A stretch of 64,000 bases of DNA from Hemibagrus wyckioides (Eukaryota > Chordata > Actinopteri > Siluriformes > Bagridae), in NCBI RefSeq assembly GCF_019097595.1, contig NC_080718.1, positions 19,012,157 to 19,076,156 on the forward strand. The letters run 5' to 3'. Every line of letters starts with the position of its first letter. Positions within the stretch are counted from its first letter, which is position 1. A program made the translations under genes and the position numbers. Below are positions 27,121 to 41,994 of this stretch, piece after piece. The notes under the pieces are model-generated. The model saw only the letters and a list, made by a program, of their open reading frames with translations, searched no databases and was not told the origin of the DNA.

Positions 27121-30100
27121 AATTGTTTTAAAAATACAGTGAGCACACAGTCTTTAAACTGAAAACAAAAATTGATTTGATTTGTCTTGATTCGAACAAA
27201 TTTTGTTTCAATATAGAAAACAAATATTCAGACCATGTTCTCTTTTATGGACAAATTTTCATACATTTTCCTACAACTACACCTAATTTTACAATACTTG
27301 TGAAATGAGACAGTCAAATTTTCTGAATGATGGTGGTGTATCCGTTTATGTAGCAACATTAAAGCCAGCTACATTTAGTAAAAAATATAGTCTTCAATTA
27401 TGAATGTTATTTGTTATGCTTCTCATTTCCTTTATTCAATGGTTTGTATTATAGCCATACCAAGGCATGCTGATATGAATGTGACTTTTTCTGTAATATA
27501 TACATGCATCAAGTCAGATTTCTATCTGATTTGAACTAAAGTAAAATAGAAAAATGCATTCATAGCAATGTAGTAACAGCAATGAAGCTGAAACTACATA
27601 ACTCTCTTTTCTCTTATCATTTAGGTCACACGTGTGTCAGAATAATTTTGGCCTTCATTAGAATTCCCCACTATCTGTGGCCAAGTGGAATAATCCTGTT
27701 TGGACAAAATGACACAGAGAGATGGAAAGAGATGAGGAAAATGGCATACTAAAAAACAGCTTAACTCTTGTATGTGAATTTCAGAGATTAGGCAGTGAAC
27801 CAAACAAACAATGTTATTTGAAGATTCCCAGCTGAATAAATTCAGTTGAGCCCAGGAGCAGGCATTCAGTCAGTTTTACAGGAGCATGCAGATGCTTAGC
27901 TTCGGTTCAGTGCATAGAGAGAACAAATATGAACCTACCATCCCCACCATGTCCATCGGTGTAAATAATTAATAACTGATTATCAATTGTATTCAATTGC
28001 TTATTTAATCATTCATTTATCAGACTTCAGCAATTGTGTTATCCTGATCAGGGTTCCTGAACAAGTGGAGTCAAAGCCAATGCAGTAGATCTGTTATTTT
28101 TATCAAATCTATCTAGAAAAAGACTACGGAGATAAAACTAAATACAGACCTTCACATTCTCATTATCTGTACTAAGTAATAAATACATGCATGTTTATTG
28201 CACACTAGAATAAATGAATACAAAAGGAACATCTTCAAAATGCAAAACATTGTCAAAAAAGCATAAAAATTAACAAAACTAACATTAACTTTTCTACCTA
28301 GTAACTTGGCTACTGAGTGGCCAGTGATCAGGATTCCAGCGTAATGCTGCTCAGGACATGGGAAATACAGAAGTTCTATTTTAAGCTCTATTTTGGCTCT
28401 ACCTTATACTTGCACCTTATGCCATACAACAGAGAGTTTCCTCATCAGAAAGGATCCCTTTAGAAAGCAAAAAACCAACATCATATTTTTTTCCCTAAGA
28501 ATGTAACTTTTAAATCCTGTTCTAATTTCTTGTTGCATATGCAGCAAATTTCATGTTGGCGACTATGTTTGTAGTGGGAAATTGTGTAGATCTGATTTTA
28601 TCTCTTTGCCAAAGCATTACTAATTAGCTGGTCATTTAACTAAACTATAGACAACTTATTGGATACATTTTTTTTCTCTGCATTGGTTCATTCAATGGTC
28701 AGTAACAGATTTAAAATGATAAAACAAGGACACTTGGCACCAGGCAGGAATATACCTTAAACAGGAAGTCATTCTATCTCAATGTGTATCTTCACAGATG
28801 TATTCATTTTCTAATATCTTTTTTTTAACATAGATTGCTGGTCCATTGGAAATTAGATCCATAAGAATAGGCTATGTGTTAAATACACATAAATCTGGCT
28901 TTCTCAACATGAATAAAACAGCATGAGAATTTAAACTTGCATGAATTTTTAGTGAAGCATCTATAAACCAGGAGACCCATCAGCTTTTTATTGTGCTTTG
29001 CCAAAATACAACTGTGCAGCGTAGATAAAAATATTGCTTTTGGTCATTTTGTTCTGGACTGCTTAACTTTGTTATACTGACCAACTCCCTATTGTTGAAA
29101 TGGACACGTGTGCGGTTGTATATTGCAGAGTTTCTAAAAATCAAAGTCAGTGAAAAAGGTTGTTGTGATGCTTTACAGTAGTGCAAATTATTTTTCCTCC
29201 ATTTAGACGACGAGTACATAATTAAGTATTATATTTGGCTTATCCACTAAAAGAATGGCAAACATTTGCTGTTGAGTTTCTTAAAACCATATGTCACATA
29301 AAAAAAAAGCAATACAAATCTGCTTGTTTATTCCATCTGATGAGCAATTAAGGTTTCAAAGCGACTTCTCTGTAGTTCAGTTCTCATTCACAGCTTAGCT
29401 CAAGAAGCTTTTTCTTGTAATTAAGCACATAACTAACAAACAAATGCAAATACAAAGTTTCTATTCATATCTGTAATTAAAAACATCTTCTCCCAGAACC
29501 ATTATGCAGATGTAGACAACACACAATTTAGGCTGATTCCACGTTTTCCCATCAAATGATATTCTAGATGTTTTAATCAGCAACTGAGATGATTCTGTCT
29601 ACATAATATAAGTATCTATGACTATTTATAGTTGCTGCTTATCTTATTCCATTGGTTACGTAGATCTAGAATGTGCTGTAACTCAAGTTTGTTTTAGAAG
29701 AAGCTGATTTTACAATCTACGCTCTACCTGGCCAACAAGTACAGCCAGGTCCTCCAGAAGCATATTACAGTTTGGGCGATGACTTTCTCTGGCAGAGTTA
29801 ACAGAGTGAAATGGTTTCTGTGAGAGTCAAGCACCTCTCATAAATTTCACAGGGCATGCACACATTTCTACTGCCCTCAACATCTATTCAAGCATTGCAA
29901 TAAATCCTGTGATCGTAACTAGAGCGATGCTGACACCCATGACAAATCCTGACTTTTACATAAAGGAGAAAGAAAAAGAATAGACATGGATGAAGCAAAT
30001 CTGATTAATAAGTCTGGTTGGATGTTACACAGCCTTTTTTAATCCTGTTTGGATGATGACATTGGAGTGAAATGTAAAAGATATGCTTTTTTATGTAGGT

Positions 30101-31365
30101 GTTATGTAAACACAAAGGAATCATTCTTTAAATTATATCATGTAATTGATATTAAATTATATCATGTCTGATTCACCTAGAAGTCACTGCTAACTATAGG
30201 AGATGTTGGTATCTGTACATGTGGAACTCAAAGCCAGGCATCATTGTGGATAACAAACTGCATTGTATTGCAGCTGAATGTTAAATCCTGAAATATATAT
30301 ATCATTAATGAGTTCTGTGTGTGACATGGATAGCTGGGACTTTGTGAAATAGGATAATAACCCAGAATTAACATTAATAAGCTATTTATGAAAATCGAAG
30401 ATGCTGTAAAAATGTCTAGTTTACTGGAGTGATTTCTGATGGTCTACAAAATCTACATCAATTACAAAAGACGCCTTAGCTCATTTAATGAAGTTAAGAT
30501 TTGTTGTATTACTGCAAAACAAATGCCAATAAAATGTAAAATTGCAATAAAAAAAGACTTCATATTAACTGAATTCCCTCTAAAAGGACAGGCTGGCATG
30601 CTAGTCCATGTTTTTGTGTTACTGCTTAAATTAGCACCTTAAATCATTTCAGGGAGTATGAATCTAAAGACTGAGAGTCATTAAAATTTTAAGTAAAGGA
30701 AGGGGTAAGGATCAAGCAAATTTGCTGTGTAAAATTTTAAAGATTAATAGGCTTTACAAGTCCAGTGCAAGCATTTTATTTAAATTTGAGCCATATAACA
30801 GTGCATTTAATTGAAATAACATTTGGTACATTTTGGTACATTTATTTTTAAATAATGGTATATTTACTGAAAGACAGTGAATCTCATCCAGCAGTGCATC
30901 ACACACTTTCCTTTAAGATTAAGAAGCTCTTCAGGAACATCTGTGTGGGTATCTTACATGCCCTCGCCACAGAACTGGAAAGGCTTTGACTGATGATGAC
31001 AGCTACAGCAGTGAAAGAGGATCTGGCAGCCCCATCACATGGGCACATCTGCCTCAGTCTAAAACGGATCCATTAAAACTGAAACAAGTGACCTTGACTA
31101 AATTGCACTCTTCCAATGTGAGGGAAGGAGGAGGCTTTTAGAAATGCGTAAGAAACCTGCGTGCATTATTATAGGGAAGATCCTAAGCGATATTTGGACC
31201 ACGGTTGATTACAGGCACTTCTTAATATTGGCACAGTGTTGTGGCACAACAAGATAATTAAGTCACTTTAGTTTTTGCTGTTAAATCTTAAATCATTACC
31301 TCATACACATTTAAAGTTATCTCAGTTAGATAATTAAGGTTTAAACCTGGTAATTAAAACCACAG

Positions 31366-31650
31366 AATTCAATTTATTTGTAATTCAGTTTTACCAGACA
31401 TTTTCACAATTTCACATTTGAAATTCAGATACAGATTTAGATCTCCAATGAGCCAACTAGAGGCAACAGTGGCAAAGGAAAACTCCCTGAAAGAAACCTA
31501 AAGATGAACCAGACTCAAAAGGGAGCCCACCCTCTTTTGGGAGACCACAGACATTGGGATTATAAATCATTACTCTTGTACAATTGAATATTTTAAAGTC
31601 AAACAGTACATGTTGAAAGAGAAAAGTTCGAATAAGATTCACTGGATGAG
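31366..31650 (+). repeat. Dispersed fish repeat (R2), decayed
   Basis: Phrases such as 'ggcaacagtggcaaaggaaa', 'aactccctgaaagaaacct' and 'accagactcaaaagggagcc' are typical of a high-copy teleost repeat. It is the probable same family as 4185-4640. The 61-codon minus-strand frame is inside it. Confidence 0.6.
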
Positions 31651-32064
31651 CACAAAATGTCTGCTCTCACAACAGCAGAAGGGGAGAACAAACACAAAAA
31701 ACTCAATGCAGAAGTAGAACATCTTGCTAAATCGAATGTACATTGCAATGAAAGTGAAAATAACTCCAGAGACATGTCTGAGACATACTGTGGTTCAGAT
31801 TAAGATTATAAAAGACTGGTTCTTTAACTGTTCAATAGGTCAGTTCTCAATCTTTATAAATCCTCTTCCAAACCTAGTCACACTAGTACTAAAAAAAAAA
31901 ATTAAGATCATCATCATTAAAGTATCAGTTGCATATCATTGTGTGTTATTATAAATTCTATTTTTAGCTATTTCTAGTTTTAGCTAATAGTTTAAAAGTT
32001 GTTGCATCATCAAGTCATTCTAGTCGTTGCATCTAAATGTACTGGCATAATGTCTGCCAAGTAG

Positions 32065-32165
<101 letters not shown>

Positions 32166-32530
32166 GGAAAAATAGGCAAGCGTAAGGATTTGAGCGAGTT
32201 TGACAAGAGCCTAATTGTGATGGCTAGACGACTGGATCAGAGCATCTCCAAAACTGCAACTCTTGTGGAGTGTTCCCAGTCTGCAGTGGTCAGTATCTAA
32301 GGTAGGAACAGTGGTGAACCAGTGACAGGGTCATGGGTGACCAAGGCTCATTAATGCATGTGGGGAGTGGAGGCTGGCCCATGTGATCCAATCCAACAGA
32401 TGAGCTACTGTTGCTCAAATTGCTGAAGAATTTAATGCTGGTTCTGATAGAAAGGTGTCAGAATACACAGTGCATGATGGGTCAGGGCTGTTTTGGCAGC
32501 ATGAGGGGGACCAACATAATATTAGGCATA
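32166..32530 (+). mobile_element. Tc1-like remnant, family F2, internally deleted
   Basis: The left part reads the transposase N-terminal helix-turn-helix region ([15 protein letters not shown], then [18 protein letters not shown]). The right part, from about 32480, reads the very C-terminus (VRAVLAA, stop, GGPT), with the catalytic core missing. It resembles a well-spread teleost Tc1 family. The right end lies against the TA-rich target of F1 copy B, so the later insertion probably hit this older element. Not functional. Confidence 0.7.
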
Positions 32531-32536
32531 TATATA

Positions 32537-33877
<1,341 letters not shown>

Positions 33878-33884
33878 TCCAACA

Positions 33885-34215
33885 TATAGATGTGCAACAA
33901 ATTAAAGGATAAAAAGTCTGTTGGGCCACAAGCTGTCAAAACAGCTTCAGTGCACCTTAGCATATATTTTAAGTATCTGCAGCTATACTGGTGGGATGAA
34001 GATATTCCCTCAATTGGAGCTTTGATGATGTCAGTAGAGAGTGCTGTCTTTCTCAGACAGTCTCTCACAGGTGTTCAGTTGGTTTCAAATGATATCCAGC
34101 ATATATTTTCTACTCATCTAATCATACAGTAAGCCCTTGTGCCCTGCTTATAGGGGCATGTCATCCTGTAAGTGGGCACTTCTATCAGGATAGAAATGAT
34201 TCATCATAGGACAAA
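33885..34215 (-). mobile_element. Tc1-like remnant, family F6
   Basis: Antisense to a decayed transposase. The phrases 'caaattaaaggataaaaagt', 'gttgggccacaagctg', 'aaaacagcttcagtgcacct' and 'tatcaggatagaaatgattc' (broken by differences) follow the order of the transposase C-terminus and middle of the same family as 5196-5640, in the opposite orientation. A central section is lost. Not functional. Confidence 0.6.
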
Positions 34216-36130
34216 CATAAAGCCTACCTTTTGGTTTTAAAATAAAATCGTACTAAGGGACAAGTAAACACAAAACCATGACAGCAAAATGTCCCCAACA
34301 GCATAAGTCACTGTTTTTTCCTTTAACCTGGCATCTGTTTTAATGCATGATGCCATTAGTTTTTGTGTTTTTGTGGGGGGGGACTGAAATAATTCAGAGA
34401 CTGAAATAACTGAAGCTATTTAAAGTCATGCTAGGTGTTGTATAAGGTACTGTTCAGTGGCTTTCACTTCAACAGTGATCATGTAGAAAAATATATGACA
34501 GGATCCCACTGTACACAAGAGCTGACTGCAACCATGCAGAGAGAAACAAAGCAGGAAGGGCTTCTGTTTACTCCTCACAATTATGTTTGGTAGAAAAAAG
34601 GGAAAAGAAATGGCTACAGGAGGGCTGATCTCTCAGCACGTATACTCCTGAGCTAAAGTTTCTCTACAAAAGAAAATCAATGGAAGGTAAGTGTCTACTT
34701 GTACAAACCCTGCTGTTTTTCTCGCTTAGAACTCAATCATAGCCTAATCTAGTCCTGAAACACAGCAAGTACAAATCCATAGCCTGCAGAATAGCATAAT
34801 TAAACAATTACAGAGCTAAGAAAGAATGCACTGTACTTGCAAAGCAGGGCTCATGAAAGTTAATTGCTAGATGAAATATTTTAGGTTTAACATTCAATAT
34901 ATTCATCACTTTCACTATACTTGTGTTTCTGCATAGCCAAGCTTCATTTCTACTACTGTTACTATCTTGGTACTGATAATAAGATACTTGGTATATACTT
35001 GGTAAATGAAAAGACAAGAAAAAACACAAACAACCCCACATTAGATTTCCTTCCAATAACAAATATATTAACAAATATGTATATTAGATAGCACAGTCAC
35101 TGCATGACAGCAAAGTAAAAATAACATAAATCAAAGCCTATTTTTCCAGAGGTAAGCAAACACCAAAAACAACAAATTAAGCCCAGCACTAGCTCAAACA
35201 AACAAATAAAAAAAGAAAGACCAATAAACCACAACTTGCTTTCTTAACATGCCTCCCTGCTCCAAGAGAAAACTAATCTAATCAACAAAAAAGTACTTAG
35301 CCTCTTCCAGGCAGGGTGACAAACACTCAAAACAGACATTATTACCATATTTAATACAAGAACACAGGCCAATATACCCTACTGTACAAACAAGTTTACC
35401 ACATGGTAAACAAATTAGGATCTCTCTCTCTCCGTCCATTTTCTCTTTCTTTTATAAACCATCCTCCAGCACACAACACTCTTAGATTGGATACAGCTCC
35501 ACCTAGGACCAGGGAGGAAAGATACACACAGAGATCAGGAAATAGATGAGGAAAAACCTTAATATAGGGAATATAGGGTTTAACAAGTATGACAAAGTTT
35601 TACAGTATTACACAGGTGATACTGTAATAAGGTTGGTCTCATTCTTCCAATGTGTCACACTTGGATGTATATATTATATGTGAAAGAGGGTGTCAAAATT
35701 TCACAGCATCAAAGAAGAGACCAGTCCAACCAAGCCTCACTGGCAATTAACAGAATCTCAGAGGAAAGGGGAACTAGAGAAAATGTATTTTGTAAGTTGC
35801 TGCCCTCTTCTGGAACATTTCCTTTTTTTTTTTGGTTGTTCATAGAGTAATCAATATTTCATATTTTGACCAGGAGGTCATGAATATATGCATGATGAGT
35901 TTTAATTATATATTCTGACTAACAGTGAGATGTTAGACAATTAATCAGTAAGTAACATGTATTCATTATTCTTAACATGCAAGTCCTCTGTGCAGAGAAA
36001 CCGAATGTGAAAATAAATTGATGAGGATCATTTCTATTCATGTGAAGGTCATCTAATGTCATCCATCAGCTAACTTAAATCTTAATTGTTGCTTACAGAA
36101 ATATTACAGGCAAGTAAGTATGATCTGGAA

Positions 36131-37001
36131 GTGAAAAAAAAATTAAGGGAAACCTAATCATGACAGTATAGCACCAAGCAAGTTAAACTTCAAGGATATC
36201 AGTCTGTCTAGTTAGGATGCATAAGTGATTGTGAATCAGTTTCACCTGCTTTGGAGCAAATGAAAGTCACTACAGGGGCACTTGAGAGGCAACAGCAAGA
36301 CAACCACTAAAATGGAAAAGGTTTTACAGCTGGTGGCCTCAATTATTCCTTATACTTGTCCTTAAACTTGCTGACCAATTTGTCTCTAGTTTTGTGGTTT
36401 GTTTGGGTCCTTGTCATTACTACAGCATGAGGCAGAAACTGCAACCAAATCAGGTTGCACAGGTAGTCCAGCTCCTCTAGGATGGCACATCCGTACGTGC
36501 CATCACAGGGAGGTTTGGTCACAAGGACGAATGCATTGATGCCATTAACTGGCTCTGAGGTTCCCCAGACCTGAATCCAATTGAGAACCTCTGGGACGTT
36601 ATGTATCAGAGCATCTGAAGCCACCACAGACTGTCGTTCACTGATGTCCTGATCCAGGTCTGGGAACAGATCACCCAAGACACCATCCATCTCTTCATGA
36701 GCATGCCCAGACATTGTATGGAGTGCATACAGGCACATGAGGGCCATACAAACTTCTGACTCACATTATGTCATCAAGTCAGCCTGTAATTTAAATTTTT
36801 TACTTTCATTTTCAGTGTGATTTTGAATACAGCGCTCAGTATGTTGTTGATTTTGGTTTCTAACGACTATTGTCACATCAGTTTGCTCTCAACAAATTAT
36901 ACACTTTTATAAGAAAAGATTTTCAACTTATAAACTTAACATTTTTTTCAGCAAGATCCAATGTGTGATTTAAATGTTCCCTTAACTTCTTGAGCACTGT
37001 A
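36131..37001 (+). mobile_element. Tc1-like element, family F3, internally deleted
   Basis: The left end has 'aattaagggaa' and the right end 'ttcccttaacttcttgagca', a weak inverted pair typical of a widespread teleost Tc1-like family. Inside, the plus strand reads a start-proximal stretch (QVAQVVQLL.DGTS type, about 36450-36500) and then jumps to the third catalytic block [13 protein letters not shown] at 36562-36600. It continues to a C-terminus resembling SMPRHCMECIQAHEGHT near 36690-36745. The catalytic middle is deleted and stops are present. The 134-codon minus-strand frame is an antisense shadow. Confidence 0.75.
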
Positions 37002-37180
37002 TTTGTTGGAGGAAGTTAAGCATTGCACTGTGCACAGCTTGACAATTTAAAAAAGAAACACTATAAAAAGCAAATGACAATTTTTTTTTTTTTTAAAAAG
37101 CATATTAAAAGTCATTAAGAGCATTTTAATTACTAATTAATTGAACTAATTGTCTGATACCATACACAGCAGGTATGTCA

Positions 37181-37848
37181 TACACTATATTGCCAAAAGT
37201 ATTCGCTCACCTGCCTTGACTCGCATATGAAATTAAGTGACATCCCATTCCTAATCCATAGGGTTCAATATGACGTCGGTCCACCCTTTGCAGCTATAAC
37301 AGCTTCAACTCTTCTGGGAAGGCTGTCCACAAGGTTTAAGAGTGTGTTTATCGGAATTTTTGACCATTCTTCCAGAAGCGCATTTGTGGGGTCACACACT
37401 GATGTTGGACGAGAAGGCCTGGCTCTCAGTCTCCGCTCTAATTCATCCCAAAGGTGTTCTATTGACTCTACAGAAAGTTGGCGACCTCTTCACACTATGC
37501 GCCTCAGCATCCCACTCCGTCAGTTTACGTGGCCTACCACTTCGTGGCTGAGTTGCCGTCGTTCCCAAACACTTCCACGTTCTTATAATACAGCTGACAG
37601 TTGACTGTGGAATATTTAGGAGCGAGGAAATTTCCCGACTGGATTTGTTGCACAGGTGGCATCCTATCACAGTTCCACGCTGGAATTCACTGAGCTCCTG
37701 AGAGCGACCCATTCTTTCACAAATGTTTGTAAAAACAATCTGCATGCCTAGGTGCTTGATTTTATACACCTGTGGCCATGGAAGTGATTGGAACACCTGA
37801 TTCTGATTATTTGGATGGGTGAGCGAATACTTTTGGCAATATAGTGTA
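37181..37848 (-). mobile_element. Tc1-like transposon F1 copy C, internally deleted
   Basis: Intact F1 terminal repeats flank 668 bp. Against copy D, about 580 bp is missing with a single junction near 37462. This joins the transposase C-terminal coding part straight to residue ~87 and removes both catalytic aspartates. The terminal repeats, leader and N-terminal frame (37443-37796, minus) remain. It is a non-autonomous derivative. Confidence 0.92.
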
Positions 37849-40800
37849 TCTGGACTTATGATTTATAACTGTATGTATGAATTTGTAAAGGTGTGGGTGG
37901 AACTGACAAACTGACAACAAATACAAAAGTTTCTAGGAGATCTGTCAAAGACTGAAGATTTTAAGCAGAACCATGAAGATTTTATGAAGATTTTAAGCAG
38001 AACCATGAAGCAAAGAAGGAACCATGAAGCAAAGAAGCAAAGAAGCAAAGAAACGTTCAGATTACACAATAAACCTCTAAAGAACACATGAAGGACCTTT
38101 TTTTCCCTTAAGGTAATTTATCTGGGTAATGTGTTGCACAAACTACAAATTGTTATTAACCTCCTAAAGCGAGAAACCTGCCAATTAAAGAACCCTAAAA
38201 GGTTATAATTATTTTTTCCCCAAAATAATATATATTTTTTTAAATATTGTTTAATAATTAATGACAGAGATTAAATGTAATCTATGTACACCCAGGCGTA
38301 TGTACATTAATAGTTTCTCAAGAGTTCTTTGGATAACTAAACCCTCACTTCTGAAAGGGGTTGTGCATGGAACCCCCAAGAGTAGAAAAACATCTGATGA
38401 AGTAAAAATTGTAAAAATAAATAAATAAATAAAAATCCCAGATTTCCAGTGTTCATCCTAATGTTTTGCTAAGTAACTTGCTGCTGTCATCTAGTGGAGA
38501 AAATTGTAGCTAAGCCTCAGTGGTAATATGGTAACATGCATGGTAACATGTTATTGGATATGGAATAGTTGTAAAATGTAGCTATAACTGAGAGTGTAAT
38601 TTAAATTTATGTTAGAATAAATGTTATGATGTTATGTTACAATTAGCCGTATCTGCCATTGTCATTTCTAGCTTTGTCATGCAATTGTGAAATTTGTACA
38701 TATTCTAGTTCATGATCAACATGAAGCTTCCTATCATCAAATAACTCCTGTAATTCATACCTATTACATACTTATATCCTTTTTATTTATTTAAAATTGA
38801 AGTCATTTATCCTGCATGTTAATGCTGTCCATGTAGGAGTTGTGCCTCTGTATTGAGTGGTTACTGCACTGAGGCCTAAGGTAGGAAGGCCTTCTCCAAA
38901 TGACCTCTCCAAACAAATACTGCCAGCAACCCCTTACCACTGATCCTGCTAAATATATGTGATCTGTTGCTCAATCACACTTTGATTGAATTATACTGTC
39001 TGCATTAGATTTTTGAATGATAAGAAAGCACAAAGTAAAAATTTAACCCATGTATACTTATATTTATTATAACCATGGGGGCATAACTGAAACAATAACC
39101 AATACAGGGTTGTAAAACAAATCTAGAAAAGTTATTTAACTTAGAAAGGAGAACCCTGCCATCCACTCATAGCAAAAGAGATGCAGTTATTATGTGTTAG
39201 GTTACATTTTGGGAAAGACTATAGAAGAAGACACCTGTGTTAGTGCAGGTAAGTGCTGTGCTTGTGCATGTAGGATTTGTGTGTGTGTGTTTTTTCTGGC
39301 CACAGTCTTATTGTGCACACTCAGTGTGTACATTATCATTAATCACATCAGCAAAACGTGGGCTATAAATGTGTTTCCTCTGTTCTGTAGTTCTGCCATA
39401 AACGAATCATTCAGATGGTGCAGACAGGGTTTTGGATGCAAATGCAAGGTTTTATTAAAGTAGACAAATTCAACAGGGTAAAACAAAATAAAAATCAACA
39501 GACAGGCAATGTATCATGTACTGATGTCATGCTGGATACCAAGGCATAGAAGTGTGTGTCAAGAAGATAGAGCACATTCAGTGTTGTGTTTCAAGTACTG
39601 TGTCAGTGCTTGTGTTGATTTCCAGTAATGCCATCATACAGGATGACTTGCTGCCTTGTTTATGGATTGCTTTGAGAATGGGCCCAGTTTTGGTGGTTTG
39701 TTTCAAATAGACCATACCAATCAAAGTCCGTACTAAGCCCCATTCACTGGCCATTTAAAGAAAGACTGTCACTGTTCAGTACATAAGCACACTATCGTTT
39801 ATTATTATTAGTAGTAGTAGTAGTAGTTGTTTAAGAAGATGGTGCTAATTGTGAATAGGTGGTTGCTATTAGCAATCTGTAGCACATGAATGAAGTAGCA
39901 GTCATGTGGTCGGTCATGTGACTGGGTTTTGTAGCATGTTGTTTGGATGAGTGTGTTGTGATGATTTATGGCGTAAATATAACAAGTCAGATGAGCTTCA
40001 CTTCCCTGTCCATATGTACATGTCTGCATTGTTTTGGTTTAATCATGACATATTTAATCATGACATGGATTATTTATATATGTATTTCATAATTTTATTT
40101 CCATAGACTGTGTAAATTTAAATATTATGCTATTTATGCAGGATTTTTATTCACTGCAATGATTTGCTGAGTAAAATGACATTATAACACATAATATGCA
40201 TTATAACACAAGATAAGTGTGAGCCTTCTATTATCACAGCCTCTTCTGTTTTTCCAAGAAAGAAATCATAGAACACCTGAAAGATTCTTGTCTCAATAAC
40301 TGCAATAGCTAATCTAAATGCTGTTTCACTAATTGCTCACATTAGTTTCTCAAGGGGTTGTGGGTTGTCCATATGTGAACATATAAAGGCTAACAGAAAG
40401 ATAAAATAAGTTTAAGTTAAAGCAGAAGCCTAAAAACTACAAAAACTAAATAATTTCAAACCATAGTCATAGCATTAGTTTAAAACTAGTGCTGCATCAG
40501 TTTCATGTGCCATGCTAAACTACAGCCTATAGTAGCTGCACGGTAAACAGGCGGGATGCTGGAAGCCTTGTTGGAATGTCTAAATCTTTTGGGGCTTTTC
40601 CCGTGGACTAAACAGATGGCTTTTTTTCTTAAGTATAGAGCACATAGGTAGTGAACTAGATCAAAATTGATGACTGCTTCACTTGTTGAAAGCTGACCAC
40701 TCCCTACTCCCTAAACAAAAATCTACAGCAAAATACTATAAAAAATAAACCTCTTGGCCACTGAAAACTGTAATTTTGCAAGCAAAAAAAAAAATGCAGT

Positions 40801-41460
40801 GTTGCTAACAGCTTGATACAATTTAAAGTATTGTACACAATGCTAAACCTAAAGTGCCCAGTTTAGGTTTCAGGGATATAAACCTTCTATTGCCCACTGT
40901 AAGAGATAGATGGGACTGAGCACAATGTCTTATGTTATTCCTTAGCATGCAATTCTTTATTATGACAAATGGCACTCCAGGGCAGTTGTGCTGGACAGAC
41001 AAAGCACTCAGCCTGCTGTGTTTGCTGCTTTTATGCCTGGAGGGTATCCAGAGAGTCTCTCCATCATTCATATCATAAACTCAAACATGCACTGTACTTA
41101 CATACTTTGAAGCCTTCAAAGGAGGCTGACAAATGCCTTTCCACTTAGCCTTACTAATGAGAGATGACAGAGTGACATTCCAAGGTCTGCCTGATGCTCT
41201 GAACACTGACTTTATACCCTGACAGGAGTGTCATACAACCAGCAATTCGTGTGCTCTGGAGGACTAAGTCATACAGAAGCAGGTGGGCCTGAGTGGTACT
41301 GCACTAGACTGAACAATAAGACCTGTGGTTCTTGACTCATCTAAAGCTCAATCCAGTACTTACTGAAAGAATTGTCTATTGAATATGGAGGTAGACGGTT
41401 AATTTTGGAGCACCCTCTTATAAGGAATTAACATTATCAATGGGTAATATTCATTTATTC

Positions 41461-41588
41461 AGAGAGAGAGAGCGAGAGAGAGAGAGAGAGAGAGAGAGCG
41501 CTTTAGAAACATGTAATATTTAAAAATCGAGAGATGGGTAGAGGGAGAAAGAAAAAGACAGACAGAATGGGTGGGGGAAAGAGAGACA

Positions 41589-41641
<53 letters not shown>

Positions 41642-41742
41642 CGTTTTGGGAGCTTGTAATGCATCAACTTAAAATATTTAAAAAATCAAGACAAAAGGAG
41701 AGGAAGTAACAAAGAGACTGAGAGAGAGAGAGAGAGAGAGAG
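41461..41742 (+). repeat. Three (GA)n tracts upstream of C14orf132
   Basis: GA runs at 41461-41498, 41592-41639 and 41720-41742 lie within 510 bp upstream of the C14orf132 start codon, on the same strand. Separated by AG-rich sequence, they probably arose by local duplication. They overlap the likely promoter. Confidence 0.93.
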
Positions 41743-41967
41743 ATCTTCGCGCATGGATGCTTCATTCTCTTTGTTCGTTTATGTGTCTCGGTGTGTTTTA
41801 GGACAGCAAAATGTTCCCTCGTCTTATTATGTATAAGTTTGCAAGAGTCTCGTCTCTCCAGTGAACTCGGTCCCCTCATGGTGCTCCGTCTCCACGCGGA
41901 TACATAGCGCCATTTAGGCGCGTATTATTTACTTCCTCACGGATCAACGAAAACAAAAGTCAACACA
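41743..41967 (+). promoter_or_regulatory. C14orf132: Probable core promoter and 5' leader of C14orf132
   Basis: The sequence changes from GA repeats to a CpG-bearing block (about 41745-41945, with several CG dinucleotides such as in 'atagcgccatttaggcgcg') that ends at the start codon. There is no clear TATA box. The exact start site is not visible. Confidence 0.4.
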
Positions 41968-41994
41968 ATGGATCTTTCATTTATGGCTGCGCAG
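41968..41994 (+). CDS. C14orf132: C14orf132 exon 1 (codons 1-9)
   Basis: ATG at 41968 opens MDLSFMAAQ, which ends exactly at a consensus donor (CAG/GTATGT) in phase 0. This is the conserved start of vertebrate C14orf132, a small membrane protein of unknown function. -3 is A. The exon is far too short to be noticed as an open frame. It was identified because exon 2 lacks the known N-terminus and this nonapeptide lies upstream on the same strand. Confidence 0.92.

Noticed and set aside
36343..36747. 134-codon minus-strand open frame
   Set aside because: It is antisense to an F3 transposase C-terminus that reads [13 protein letters not shown] on the plus strand.
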